From: Ochotona curzoniae
Lineage: Eukaryota > Chordata > Mammalia > Lagomorpha > Ochotonidae
Length of the DNA stretch: 64,000 nucleotides
Assembly: GCF_017591425.1 (NCBI RefSeq)
Contig: NW_024465885.1
Span: 37,890,501 to 37,954,500, forward strand
Direction of reading: 5' to 3'
The stretch's first letter is position 1. Each line of letters starts with the position of its first letter. The notes below the pieces were generated by a model. That model made no database searches and had not been told where the DNA came from. It saw nothing but the letters and a program-made list of their open reading frames with translations. Below, one piece after another: positions 1 to 11,869 of the stretch. A program made the position numbers and the translations under genes.

Positions 1-439
1 CTTCCTCTGTAATTCTGGCTTCCAAATAGATAAAAGAAATCTTTAAAAACATCATAAAGGATGGGGTAAAAATATCTAAGCTTGTTTGGGATGTGGTGTT
101 ATACATGGAAAACATGCACAAAGAAGTTGTTGGAAGACAAACCATTCAAATTGCAGGTAAGAAAAATAAACCTATAAAAGCAGTAGCTTTTGTATGTTAA
201 CTACAAACTCACTAAAAGAAATCAAGCAAGCATGCCACATACATTCAAAAAATTAATTTTTAACTAGGCAAAAGAATTTATTAACCATAGTTTCAAACTT
301 TATTCCCAGGTTTTTTCAGCTTAAATACTTGCACAGCATGAGTCACATTTAAGCAAAACCTGAAAATACCAGCACTGTCCCAGGAGCTTGAGCTTAAAAA
401 TACAACAGACCTCGCCATTAGTGAAATAAAAGGAAAAAA
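1..439. other. Unclassified non-coding DNA
   Basis: AT-rich sequence with no convincing reading frame and no repeat that I recognise. It runs up to the start of an old L1 fragment. Confidence 0.5.
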
Positions 440-843
440 AATCACCATGAGGTGCCAACTAACTCTACTGAGATTGGCCTACATGGAGCAACCTACTATC
501 AACACATGCTGGTGTGGATGTGGGGGGAAAGGTACCCTGCTCCACCTGTGGAGGGAGGGTAGTCTAGGGAAGTCATGGTAGAAATCAGTATGGAGATTGC
601 TCAGGCAACTGAAAATGGATCCAGCATTCCTGGGAATATATCCAAAGGAAGTGAAATCTGCACATAAGAAAGTAAGCACCGTATATTTGTGATAGCACAA
701 TCCATAATAGTGAAGACATGGAAATAATCCAGATGCCTGTTAAAACACAAATGGATAAAGGACCTGATGCATTTATTCCATGGAATATTACTCAGCCATT
801 AAAAAGAATGAAGTTCTACTATTTCTAAGAAACTGATCCCTAC
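440..843 (+). mobile_element. Old L1 fragment, ORF2 3' part (5' half of a split element)
   Basis: Sense-strand L1 ORF2 3' wording is visible but heavily mutated: an 'attcctgggaatatatccaaagg'-like motif near 627-651, 'cacaatccataatagtgaagacatgg' near 697, 'atggataaagg' near 751 and 'tggaatattactcagccattaaaaa' near 780. No frame is open. The element is cut at 843 by a younger L1 insertion and resumes at 2034, where the L1 text continues in register ('gagaccgttatgttcaatgaaataag'). Confidence 0.8.
827..843 (+). repeat. Target-site duplication, left copy (inner L1)
   Basis: AAGAAACTGATCCCTAC is repeated exactly at 2017-2033. The two copies bracket the 844-2016 insertion, and removing one copy plus the insert restores continuous old L1 sequence. 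Confidence 0.9.
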
Positions 844-2016
844 ATCCCAGAGTGGAGCAGATGGACAGGAGGAGGCTTGTATCCCAACCCTGACAACTCT
901 CGGATCCTCACCAAGGACCATCAGTACAGGCACCAAGGACTACATCCCAAATGCCAAGGAGAACATGGGGAATTGCAGAGCCTTCAGAGGCAAAGAACTC
1001 TGAGGTCACCCAGACCCATTTGGATCTACCACATGGGATGGAAGAAGCCCAAATCCTTCCTTGCAGGATCCAAGGTCATCAGAACAACAACCAAAAGCCC
1101 TGAGTGGTCTGCAGAAACAGAAGAACAGTAAACTTCCTTTGGGCTAGGGAGGAGAGCCTTTTCTGGTCCTTACTTAGTTCCAACTTTGGATCCCCACCCT
1201 TTCTTGTGATGACCACAGGGTTGCCCTGAACCCCCGCCCCCCTTAAAAAATTAAAATAGATAGATAGAGAAATACAAGGAAAGCGTAGAACCAGACAGGA
1301 AATGGTCAGCGTAGATCCACATATACCTTACTAGGTAGGACACAAAGATTAGTTACGCCTCGCTAGGGTATTGAAAATTTCTCTGCACTCCCCTCCTAAA
1401 ACTGTTCTGCACCTCAACTGTTGAAAAATGCATTGTTAGATTTATAAGACAGTTTAGACTATTCTAAAATCTGCCAAGTTCAGCAAAATTATGCTTCAAC
1501 ACTATAAACTGCCAAATACTAAAATGAAAATAGACACGAGATAGCTGAATATTACCCTATAGCCACTTTAAGGTGTATAGCAGCCGGTTCTGTGTACAAA
1601 CAAAAAATGAAATGTCAATGAAGTAGTCCCAGGATGTGGTTAAGAACTTGCATGATTTTTACATATTGATTATTTAATACAGTGTCAATTAATTCCATAA
1701 TGTCATAAATTGTTGTTGATGATGTGCTGGGGCTTTCAATTGATTGGGATGATATTCTGCCAGCTCTACCTTCAGGCCAGAGATGGTCTCCCCAAGAAAC
1801 AGTTGAATTTACCTGGACAATAAGATGCTGGACATTATGCTTGATATATGTTTGCAAAGAAAGAATCTGGATTTCATTTGATCTGTAATACTACAACAAG
1901 GTGGAGGAATGCACAATAGGGGGAGGGGTTGAGGGAATCCCAGAACCTATGAAACTGTGTCACATAATGCAACATAACTGAAATATATATATGTATATAT
2001 ATACACATATATATAA
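844..2016 (+). mobile_element. 5'-truncated younger L1 inserted in an older L1
   Basis: This 1173-bp insertion sits between exact 17-bp target duplications. Its 3' part (about 1600-1985) is the same L1 3' UTR family seen at 45672-46126 and, inverted, at 61883-62307; shared blocks include the 'ttgttgttgatgat..gctggggctttcaattgattggga' region, the 'ccagagatggtctcccc' block and the G-rich stretch near 1919-1934. It ends in an AT-dinucleotide tail rather than pure poly(A). The first ~750 bp (844-1600) has no counterpart in the other two copies and I cannot identify it; it may be a longer 3' UTR of another lagomorph L1 subfamily. No coding potential remains. Confidence 0.8.
1982..2016 (+). repeat. 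(TA)-rich 3' tail of inner L1
   Basis: Alternating TA/TG/CA dinucleotides directly before the right target duplication; probably an expanded and mutated poly(A) tail. Confidence 0.7.
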
Positions 2017-2033
2017 AAGAAACTGATCCCTAC
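2017..2033 (+). repeat. Target-site duplication, right copy (inner L1)
   Basis: Exact 17-bp match to 827-843. Confidence 0.9.
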
Positions 2034-2530
2034 TAGAGACCGTTATGTTCAATGAAATAAGTCAATTATAAAATAAAAAGTCTAATATGTTCTTTCTGAG
2101 ATAAATCGACCTTTTTGCAAAGTAAAAAACAAATAGATATGTAGGGAAACATGAGTATACACATATTCTCATAGATGAGTTGTATAATGGGGAATAGCAT
2201 CCCAGGAAATGAAGCTACGTTGCAGTAGACACCTCTATTCCTGAATAAAAGGAGGCCTCCCAATGAAGCTGCTAAGTAAACCTTGGTAATAGGACACCAG
2301 GTTTTGTATCATTACCTATACCTACACTTAAACCGCAGAATGTTGGGCTTGCGACCATTGCTGAAGGACTACGCTATCGTAACGATATGGGGGGAAGTGA
2401 TGGGCAGGGAGAATGGGAAGGAAGAAAGGGGAGGTAAAAGGGGGATCCCTATACTTGCAAAACTGTGGCATGGAAAACTACAAAAATACAGAAAAAATAC
2501 AAGAGATCAACATTTTATCAGATAATAAAC
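2034..2530 (+). mobile_element. Old L1 fragment, 3' UTR (3' half of the split element)
   Basis: Continues the L1 interrupted at 843. The distal part (about 2338-2480) matches, with divergence, the L1 3' UTR at 54850-55010: 'ttgctgaa(g/t)gactac' , a G-rich 'gggg..agtg..g.gagaatggg' run, then 'ctatacttgcaaaactgtggcatgga'. Confidence 0.7.
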
Positions 2531-3097
2531 TATAGTTTTTATTTAAAATCTCATAATATATAATATACTGAAATACAGTACTTCTTAGACCCTATGTGTG
2601 TCAAGATCACATCCTAATTTTTCATTCTTGACATTGCCGTGGATGTGGGAGATAACACCGTAAGAAATGATGAAGAAGACAGAACAGCGGAGTAATTGAG
2701 GGGGTGATTTCAGGGCCATGAAGGTGTCAGAACCAGGAACGTGACGGTTGCCATCTGGCAAAAAGCTTTCCATAGAGACAGCCAGTTCTATCGGGAGTTA
2801 GAAAATGACGTTATTGACTCGCCGTGCGGAGAGAGAATGAAGTACCTGACTGGTAAATGTGACCAAAGAGGAGCTGGAGCACTCATCCCACAGCAGCAAA
2901 CATTCCAGAGGTTTCGAAAGTGCAAGCACAAGAGAGATCAGGCACTGTAGAATGCCCAAGACCTGAGGACCATAAAAACAGAGCTTCCAGCTCGCTCTTG
3001 CATACCTGCTTCCAATCGCTTCTGAATTAGCAGACATGATTGGACTGATAGCAATTTGTTCCTAGTAGGCAGAATGAACTGAAGGAGTAAAAGAACA
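2531..3097. other. Unexplained block with relatively many CpGs
   Basis: Between 2630 and 3025 there are about a dozen CpG sites, clearly more than in neighbouring DNA. Short open frames exist on both strands (69 codons at 2741-2950 plus, 79 codons at 2798-3037 minus) but none resembles a family I know. A 'cataaaaacagagcttcc' motif near 2970 is reminiscent of an LTR promoter. A retroelement or a decayed processed pseudogene is possible; I cannot decide. Confidence 0.3.
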
Positions 3098-3110
3098 AAA
3101 TCCAGGTTTT

Positions 3111-3438
3111 CTTTTCTTTTTTAGATTTATTTTATTTTTATTGAAATGTCAGGTATACAGAAAGAAGAGACAGAGAGGAAAATTCGTTGATTCACTCCCC
3201 AAGCAGCCTCAATGGCCCGAGCTCAGCCGATCTGAAGCCAGGAACCTGGAGCCTCTTCTGGGTCTCTCACATGAGTGCAAGTTCCCAAGGGGCTGGGCCA
3301 TCCTCCACTGCTTTCCCAGGCCACAAACAGGGAGCTAGATGGGAAGCAGGGCTAACAGGATTAGAACTGGCACCCATATGGGATCCCTACATGTGCAAGG
3401 TGAGGACTTTAGCCACTGGGCTACTGCGTTGGGCCCCC
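3111..3438 (-). mobile_element. C-SINE (lagomorph tRNA-derived SINE), near full length
   Basis: Read on the minus strand, the tRNA-like head lies near 3438 ('gggcccaacgcagtagccc'), followed by the 'gggatcccatatggg' block and 'ggcctgggaaagcagtgg', and a tail at 3111-3145 with the 'aataaa' type end. It is flanked by a 13-bp target duplication with one mismatch: aaatccaggtttt (3098-3110) and aaatccagatttt (3439-3451). Confidence 0.9.
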
Positions 3439-3539
3439 AAATCCAGATTTTTAAAGTGTAAGCTGTTGATTGGCAGGATAAAGACTCACTGGCTAGCTTC
3501 TGGGTAGCTTTTCAACTTCTTCCTCTTGGCTAACTTTCC

Positions 3540-3985
3540 ACTCACACCATTAGGTAGCTGAGCTGGGGTTTTGTTACTGCCACAACAAAGAATTCAAACT
3601 TGGGATGTAAATGAAGATCAGTAAGGAAAGATTTTTATGTACACAAGATGAAAGCACACGCTCAAGAGGGAGTTTAGGTCTAAGCAAGAGTTAGCTGCAC
3701 TCAACAGTGTTCAGGCCATGGCGTTCTGTGTTCCAGAGGAATGGGCGTGGTGTTGGCAACTATGAATGTCCATAGGGGAGGTTTAGTCTGGGAGTTAAGT
3801 ATCACTGTTTCCTTGGCTTTCTGGAATGTTCTGATGTGTCCTGGTGCATGTTGGGAGTATCAGTTTCCAGAGTGGTGACTTTACCATGTCATCAGTATAA
3901 CTTGCAAGGTCATCACAGGGATCTGTCTTGTGACAATGTTGGTTTTCTGACTCTGGGCACCAATGTTGTAAGAGCTTCAGGAATG
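3540..3985 (-). other. Possible LTR remnant, antisense
   Basis: The minus strand contains 'cataaaaatctttccttactgatcttca' near 3614-3643, followed by sequence ending '..gtaaca', a layout like an R-U5 region of a gammaretrovirus-type LTR. I see no paired LTR, no internal genes and no clean edges, so the call is weak. Confidence 0.3.
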
Positions 3986-4454
3986 CCAGCTGGTTTGAGT
4001 GGTAAAAGCAATGTGGTCTGGAAGACCTAGAGACCTCGGCTTCACCTTGCTAGGTACCTCCTTTCTGACATCAAGTTCATTCCCATCCCACTCCAACTAA
4101 GACTGATAGTATATGGTAAATTACTGTGCCCATGGCTCACCTGAATTTGTCCTACCCTCCACCACACAATTTAATTCAATAAAAATGCAATTGGAACATT
4201 TATGTCAATTTGCTTTTCAGTTTTACATCTTTGAGGTTGTTGCAATGTTTGTGTTTTTTTTCTTCCAATTCTGTTGATTTATTTTTAATGTTGTACAACC
4301 TGAGAAAACTTCTGAAAGTAAAAAGCATGCAAGAGAATGTGTTCATAGAAGCACACATTTTTTCCAGATTCTAATCAGATTATCATTTTCTAGTTTCCCT
4401 TTTAAGCGATTTTTAAATAAATAAAGATCAGCAATTTACTAGTAGTTTAACTTT
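3986..4454. other. Unclassified non-coding DNA
   Basis: No recognisable gene or repeat; AT-rich toward the right end. Confidence 0.4.
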
Positions 4455-4755
4455 AAAAATAGTATTTATTTATTTGAAAAATAGAGTAAGAGTGAGTAAG
4501 AGAGACAGATGAAGAGGGAAATATCTTCTGTTGATTCATTCTCTAAATGACACCAACAGCCAGAGCTGGACCAGGCTGAAGTCCAGATTCCCAAACTCCA
4601 TCCAGACAAGTATCACAGGCCATTTTTTGTTCCTCTCTTGTGGGAATTTTCTGGAACCTCTATCAGAAATTGAGCCATCAGGATTTGATACGGCACTTCA
4701 ATACAGAATGCTGGTATTGTACATGGTAGCTTAACCCCAAGTGCCACAATACCCC
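4455..4755 (-). mobile_element. Old diverged C-SINE
   Basis: Tail at 4455-4480 ('tatttatttatttgaaaa') and body words 'gattcattctctaaatg' and 'cagagctggaccaggctgaag' in the correct order on the minus strand. Strongly mutated. Confidence 0.7.
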
Positions 4756-5064
4756 TATTTTATTATTTTTTTTTTTCATAGTGAAGCTTTAAAAAATTTT
4801 TTACACTGAAGCTGTTTTAGGTGTATTGCATGATTATTGAATTGAAACAGCTATAAAATGCCTTGTGATGAATGAGAATGACGTTACTGTATGAATATAC
4901 TAAGCCTCCTTCCCTTGTTATATAAGATGTACATGCTCTTGGCCGTTTGCTTTTCACTGAGCAATACAGTTTTGGATCATTCCATACCTGTTCATAGACA
5001 GTGTCTTCCCTCATCTTCTATCGATCCATAGGAATACATTGAACACTGGTTAATCTCTCACTTA

Positions 5065-5306
5065 AAAAAAAAAGATATATTATATCTACAACAGTCCCAG
5101 ATTAGAGACGGGCAGAAGCCAGGATCTAGAAACTCCAGCTCCTCTTCTTGATGTCCAACACGGGAGTCCAAGCACTCGGGCCATCTTCTGCCGCCTTTCC
5201 AGACAGTTAGCAGGAAGCTGACTCAGAAGACAAGTCACAATTTACACCACTGTTTGATGTGGTGTGTCCTCACTGCAAGCGACTCCTTACCCTGTTGTAC
5301 CACAAA
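5065..5306 (-). mobile_element. Old diverged C-SINE, partial
   Basis: Minus-strand SINE body is recognisable from 'cagaagccaggat' (5113), 'gggagtccaagcactcgggccatcttctgc' (5162) and 'cagttagcaggaagctg' (5203), ending near a 'taccctgttgtaccacaa' head at 5290. Confidence 0.65.
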
Positions 5307-6992
5307 GTAACTCTGATCATTGTTTCCCAATGTTTGAACATTTAATATTCAACGATGATAAAATGCAGTACTGCACAACCCTGAGAAACTCACTTTCATA
5401 TAATTGAATTACCATCTTCGGATCAAGTTCACAGAAAAATCTTTGCTGAGTTGAAGAGTAAGTACATAGGTCGCGTCATTAAGTTCTGCCAGGTTTTACT
5501 CTAGGATTGTGTCATTGCTCATTTGTCTAGTTGATGTATTTTCAAGCTTTGACTTTTTCTTCTTTGCCAATTTAATAGAAATGCTAACATTTTTTACTAT
5601 GAATACATTTTAATACCTTAGCATACTTTCAATCTTCAAATGTGTACCTACTTTCCTTTAGGATTTTCATGATCCTTTTCACTCATTTTTAAAAACTGCT
5701 TGCATACAAAGAATATTGGATGCTTTAAAAATATATATGTTTTATAATCATTTTCTTTTTTCATTTGCTCTTATTTATAAAAAAATATGTCACGTAAATA
5801 ATTTTAATTTGTTAGAGGTTAAATTTAATTAACTTATTTTTTTGGTATGATTTTTTAAAGTCATCTTTAAATAGTTTTTTAACTCATATTACAGAAGATT
5901 TATTCTCAAGAATAGCAAATTTATAACTTTTTATGTGTTTAGATCTCCGTGTTAGATACACAAATCAGTAAGGCAAGGGGAAATAAAGTTAGCACACGAC
6001 AGTCTAGAGTTTTAAGCATACAAATTAAAGCTAATTAGAAAATACTGTGTGGTTTTTGCTGGGCAAGGCATTTAGGGAAATTTTAAATCAGAAAATCACC
6101 ATTGTTTTCCAAATAGTTGTCTGAAACATTCATTTTTAACACAATTGGAAGTTTTTCAGGTGGATGATGTCTCCTTTGTTTTGTAGCAGAGAAAATTCTG
6201 TGAGAACACTGATGAAATGCAATACCTTTTTGTGTTAAAAATCAACAAGCCCATTTTGAAGTAATAAGCACAAATGCAACTGCGACTCATATAAAAAAAT
6301 TATCTTTTAATCTGATAAAAATAGCTTACCCTAAGATGAAACTTTTATTTAATTAGAGCAAGCATCCCAATCGCTGTTGTTGTAAAATAATAATTCATTG
6401 CTTTAAATTCTGAAAATGGAAAATGTTGGTGATATTCTTATCACTTTTCTTCTTCTAAGTGAGTTGTATGCTCACTTGTGCTTGTCTGTAAGCACACATA
6501 GCTTGTATGTTAGCTCTATAATTTTATCTCATTTTTCAGCTAATGGTGCACACTAAGCTTTTACTCTAAGCTTTTGTAGAGTCTCCATAATTGTTATTTT
6601 CATAGCTGCTTAGCTTTCCATTAGCTTTTTTTCTTTAATATATTTAACTCAAGTTTCCCTTATTGCAGTAGCCTTCTTACTTTCAATTTCCATTCTTGCT
6701 GAAATTTGGACAATTTCCAAAATAAATTAGGCAATCTCTTAAAAAATGAAATGTTTCCCAAAATCCCAGTGACTGAAACTGCTTTTGATCTTTTCTTTGG
6801 ACTTTGAATGGAATTCACACTACCAACCCAAACCTGAAACGTCATAAAGACTTGACATCCATCCATCTTCCCAAAATCTTTTTCCACTAGACATTATCAC
6901 ACAGGCCTGCATGAAGTTTCTCAGAATGCAAGACAGCACTTCAAACACTTTGCAGAAAAAATGGAACTAAACAAATTTATTTTGTTATAAAG
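5307..6992. other. AT-rich unique DNA
   Basis: About 1.7 kb, strongly AT-rich, with no reading frame above about 75 codons and no recognised repeat. Short poly(A) and poly(T) runs only. Confidence 0.5.
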
Positions 6993-7005
6993 AAGTGCCT
7001 GATTT

Positions 7006-7292
7006 CTTTTAAAGTTTTATTTATTTGCTTTTATTGGAAAGTCAGATTTACAGAGAGAAGGACAGACAGATCTTGCCTCTGTCCATTCACTCCCCAAGTG
7101 GCTGCAGTGGTCAGAGTTGAGTTGATGCAAAGTCAGGAACTAAGAGTTTCTTCTGGATCCCCCACACAGGTGCAGAGTCCCGAGGCTTTGAGCCATCCTC
7201 ACCTGCTTTCCTAGGCCACAAGCAGGGAGCTGGAAGGGAAGTGGAGTGGCTGGGTTATGAACCAGAGTCCATATGGGTACTGTGCTGTGCCC
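7006..7292 (-). mobile_element. C-SINE with exact 13-bp target duplication
   Basis: The minus-strand element is bracketed by AAGTGCCTGATTT at 6993-7005 and 7293-7305. The tail lies at the left ('ttttatttatttgcttttattggaaag'); the head at the right is shortened to 'gggcacagcacag', so it is 5' truncated or deleted. Confidence 0.9.
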
Positions 7293-7305
7293 AAGTGCCT
7301 GATTT

Positions 7306-8985
7306 TTGATGCACATTTTACATAGCTTTTTGGCATTGTTCTTTTGCATGGATTTAAAATCTTTTTCATCAAAATGAGCTTATCTTTCATTCAGTTTGCA
7401 TGAATTTTTCTGAAATGTGCTTGTACTGATTTTTATTGTCACACACTACTTTTCATAAGCCGTCCTCTTCCCCAAAGCCTTGTCTTCAGGACTCACTGAA
7501 ATCCTCATATTCTCAGAGACCACTTCTCTTGTTTATTCTTCCTTTTTATCAATCAAGGCACTAAATTTGTTTAATATACTTTTCAGGTAATTATGCATAT
7601 TAAACCTTGAGACTCATTGGTCTATGCAAACTGCTGTCCAATAAAAATGTGTGAGCAACACATACGTTCTAAAAGTTTCCACGGATTTGCTTTAAAAAAG
7701 GAAAATTAACAAAGTGAATTAATTCAGTGATGTTTGATACTTACCTTGATCAGTTCAAAAATTATTTCAATATGTAGTTAATATAAACAGTACTAAAAAA
7801 TACATTTCAGACTTTTCAACAAAAAAAATCTAAACACATGTGCAGTTACACTATATGTCAATTTGGGCCGAAAATGTTTATCAGTGGGAAATGCAGGAAT
7901 ATGGTATTAGCAATGAACACTCAGCTATAATGAATAGCTTTTGGCCTAAGTTAATGAAGGAGGGGCAGTTTGGAATAAGCAAAATCAAGTAAGTGAGGAA
8001 ATTGTTAATTTAAATATATATTCTCTCACACACACAGTGGATTGAATTATTACCTTGGAGTCTTTTCTCTGAAATTTTATACGGGAGAACTTTATGTATT
8101 TCAATTGTCTTTTGAATCAGATGTCCTTTAGGAAATATTCCATAACTTCTCAGGCAAATCATATCATTTCTAACACACTACATTTTTAATTTCCTATACA
8201 TCATTGTCAACATCTGAGGAAACTTATATGTTGACTGGCTTGCTATTTACTATCATTTCTCCCACATGAATATAAATACCAGGAAGTTAGGAGTTCATAT
8301 ACTACTTTATGTGCAATGCCTTCAACGTGCTGAGATGAAAAATTACTTGTTAGCAATATAGGTGATAAATGTCAATTTACATATGACATGAAAGAGGGCT
8401 GGGAGATGAAAGAATGTTCTGAGAGGTAGAGAGAAGCTGAATGCTATAAATGTTGATTAAAAATGATGTGTTTATCTAAGGGTTCTAGTGCTGCTTCTTA
8501 GAGCCACCATGTCTCCCATTAGTTCTGGCGGATGATTTTTTCCTGGGATTGTTTAATAATTCAGGGTTAACAATATCATGTTATCCTTTGATTTAAGTTT
8601 CTCAAAGTTAAACTTTGTTGATTGCATTAAGGTGTGGTGGCTTATTCATGAGTGTGCCAGCTCCCTACCCCCATCCTCTGGTAATACCATTTCAATTTTT
8701 CTATCAACCAGGGACGGTTTCCCCCATTTGGTAATGTTTGGAAGCCTTTCAACTGTTAATAACTCAGGCAGAGAGGAGAGGCACTGACTTGAGATGATGC
8801 TAGATATTCTGTAATGTATAGATAGCTCCACACAGCATACAATTTCCTAGCTCTGAATGCCAGTGGTATAAATGTTCCAATCATATTATCTGAACCAGAG
8901 ATGCCAAGTGTTCAATTAGGAGATCCTGAAGGACCCATACTTGGTACATCGATTCGGCAGTTATGAACATACAGATGGCATTATG
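7306..8985. other. AT-rich unique DNA
   Basis: No gene and no confident repeat. The frames near 8578-8831 lie on opposite strands over the same DNA and show no protein-like features. Confidence 0.45.
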
Positions 8986-8989
8986 GCTT

Positions 8990-9260
8990 AAATTAAATCA
9001 CCTCCCCTTTACCACAGAAATATCCTGAAGTCTTTATCTCCAGGATCTCACAATGTGAACTTATTTGGAATTGTAGTCATTGCAGATGGAATTAGTTAAA
9101 TTGACATGAAGTCAAACAGACTAGATGCCATCCTCAATCCAATTTGACTGGCATTATTGTAAAATAAACAGAAGAGACAGAAATATAGAGACACTCTAGG
9201 GAGAATGACAGGTGGCAGTAGAGGCAGAGATGGGTGTGTAAACTGTACAATTTCCAAATA
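8990..9260 (+). mobile_element. Ancient MaLR-type LTR fragment
   Basis: The text 'aatgtgaacttatttggaattgtagtcattgcagatgg' (9054) followed by 'aattagttaaattgacatgaagtcaaacagactagatgcc' and 'caatccaatttgactggcattattgtaaaataaacagaagagacag' follows the order of the mammalian MLT/MST family consensus, with many substitutions. Confidence 0.65.
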
Positions 9261-9355
9261 CCTGTAGTTATGAAGAAACGGGATGTTTCTTTCCTGTAGA
9301 TTTAATATCCCTCAGAACATATCTGACAAGTTACATTGAGATGACCATTAGGCTT

Positions 9356-9700
9356 TTAAAAATAACTTTATTTTTAAAATAAATTTGTTTTTATTTTAAA
9401 GGAAGAACTATGCAGATAGGACACACACACACACACAGATCTTCCACCTGCTGGTTCATTCCCCAAATGCCTACAGCAGCTGGAGCCAATCCAATATGAA
9501 GCCAGGAACCAGGTTTCTTTTTTGGGTCTCTCACATGGGTGTAAGGGTCAAGGATTTTGGTCATTCTCTACTGCTTTCCCTGGCCACAAACAGGGAACTA
9601 GTTTGGAAGGGAAGCAGCAGGAACATGAAATGAAACTCATATGGGATGCCAGCGCTGCAGGTGGAGGATCAGCATACTATGTCATTGTACCAGTCCCTCA
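9356..9700 (-). mobile_element. C-SINE, diverged
   Basis: Left-hand tail (9356-9400), then 'gctggttcattccccaaatgcc' (9450), 'gaagccaggaaccagg' (9497), 'tttccctggccacaaacaggga' (9576) and 'catatgggatgcc' (9638), in minus-strand SINE order. Contains a short (AC)n at 9421-9437. Confidence 0.8.
9421..9437 (+). repeat. Short (AC)n inside SINE tail
   Basis: ACACACACACACACACA within the A-rich tail region of the C-SINE at 9356-9700. Confidence 0.8.
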
Positions 9701-10930
9701 TCTCCACTTTTAAACCAGTAGGAACAAGGAGTGTCCAGACTCCACTTGTAAAACTGTCCCACTGTCCCATATTGCTCTATTCAGGACTTCCAAATCTGAA
9801 GACATGCCCCGATGGACCCAGTATGACCTATATATAAGCCTCCTGGGGAGGCACTAATGAGCAGCACTGCCATTGTGAGCATGTGACCTGTGAAAGAAGC
9901 AAACTGTACATGTAGACTGCACTAAGGAACTGAAAACTGGAGTGTTGTAAACCGAGGGGGTGGGCCTGGGGTCACAAGGTCATGAACATGCCTACCCAAT
10001 CTGATCAAAAATCCTACTCCACTATCATCAGAAAACCAGAGAGTGGAACATCTTCCTGATCTGCCCTCTCCCTTGTATCCAAACACGAGCCTCTAATAAC
10101 CCTTGTTTGTGCTTCACCTTGGCCTCAAGTCAGTTTCCCTTGAGTAAAGGCAGGTAGGGTTGGTATTAGCTTCTTATTTATTCTATATTGATTATGCACA
10201 AGGTGTTCTAATTTTTAATGTGAGTGTGAGTCTTCCTCTGTGATCAGACATTTTCTAGTTCTATGTTCTAAAGTAGGACGTAAGCAGAGGTTCAAAAATA
10301 TCTCCATTTTATAGTTAATTCAAAGTTATAAAGGTAAATAAGCCTCTTGACCTTCAGGATTTAATAGTGGAACTTAACGGAGCCAACTGTTTTATTATCT
10401 GTTTCTCATATCTTGGTAGAGGTTTCAGGGATAGTTAAGAATCTTTTCCCAGACTTCTCTTCCTAAGCCGGTATCAGCATTTCCCCATATCCAAAGCCAA
10501 TCCAACCATTTGTGCATTGACTTCTGTCTCCTTGTAGCTCCTAATTATTGTCCTCCTAAGAGAGTTTTTTCTTGCATGCATCTCTTTCTGCAATTAAGCA
10601 TAGCCTTCTTCTCTGGCTCTTGTCCTCAGTATGTAAACATGAATGCAGATCTAAACTGAGAGGCTGGGCAGTCTCTCTGGTAATGTTAACCGTTGTGCAT
10701 AAGTCTTTGGCAAAGCTATGTCTCTACAGATTTTGCTGCTTATTTGACAGATGTGTTTCTGTTTTATGAATATATTTATAATGTAATATGCTTTATACTG
10801 TAATTTATTCTTTGGGCTCGCATGCATTCTTGCTTGAGCAGATGTTTCTTTGGAATGAGGACCTCATACTCAGAGGCTTTCATCACAATTTTTCAAATCA
10901 CATTGGAAAATAATTCTCAAAACAAAAAGA
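9701..10930. other. Unclassified non-coding DNA, LTR-like words at 9940-10150
   Basis: The block 9940-10150 ('gggggtgggcctggggtcacaaggtcatgaacatgcc' ... 'ctaataacccttgtttgtgcttc') has LTR-like composition, and a 'tatatataag' box lies at 9828-9837. I could not define edges or a family. The remainder has no recognisable content. Confidence 0.3.
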
Positions 10931-11869
10931 CATTGGTTTTAATAGTATAAGCATTTTGGAGGACACTTCATTTGTTTACAATAGTGTTGTCTAAGACTGA
11001 ATGGTCTAGATACTGGAAAATATCTTCATATTGGATTGCTGTGGTCAGACCTGAATGTTCTAATAGAACCAGAAAGGTCACCTGTCAAGGTGAGGCCTCT
11101 TCATCAAGGAGAAGACATTCCTACCGTGAATCACAGGGGAATCATGGAGATATAATACTAAAAAAGAAAAGCTTATCATACGATGAAAAGAGACGTTTCC
11201 CTTTCTTAGAGACTTGTGACAGTGGAGACTACTTCGTTGGTTTTACGGTAGGCAGGACACTCCGCAGAGGAATGAGTTGGTACTGCCATGTCTCGTATGG
11301 AGGTTGATTAACATTAGGTGTATGGTATAGGACATGGATGTACCAGATGTTATGAGTGAAAACCTATAATAGCACATATTCCATGGCCAAAACACTGTGT
11401 GGATATACGAAGTGGGTCCACCCCTGGAGACTCAGACCACTGTATACAGACTGGGTGGGTCTGTGTGGGAATTTTCACTATATGTTCTGCAAAGGTATTC
11501 TGTAGTTTAGGCTGTAATCAGACATGCTTAGCAATGGTGGGTACTAAAGCAGGCCAGCTGGCCTGTCATAGTAGCTAAGTCCATGAGAAAGATAGTACAC
11601 CTGAAAAAGGCTTGTGGGAAACTCACAGGAGCAACGGAAATACTAAGTCTCTAGAAAGGTAAATACGGGCTCAGAGTCACAATGCTTTGGGACATTCAGT
11701 CATGTGACTTTCGAGCCTAGTGAACACAATGTTATCTTTGATAGACCTTTATTTTTCCTTCTGTCCCTCTCCAAATTTTATTTCCTCTAAATCTGAAACC
11801 ATGCAATGATAAAATAATTTATTATCATACTCTTAGTAACACAGAATGATGGGTTTCAAAGAAACATAG
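10931..11869. other. Unclassified non-coding DNA with a 111-codon open frame
   Basis: A 111-codon frame (plus, 10972-11307) has no recognisable domain, signal peptide or membrane segment, and no upstream promoter or splice context that I can support. Its length is unremarkable for 64 kb of random sequence. I treat it as non-coding. Confidence 0.35.

Noticed and set aside
10972..11307. 111-codon open frame outside known repeats
   Set aside because: No domain, signal peptide or similarity I recognise, no exon context, and a length expected by chance in 64 kb.
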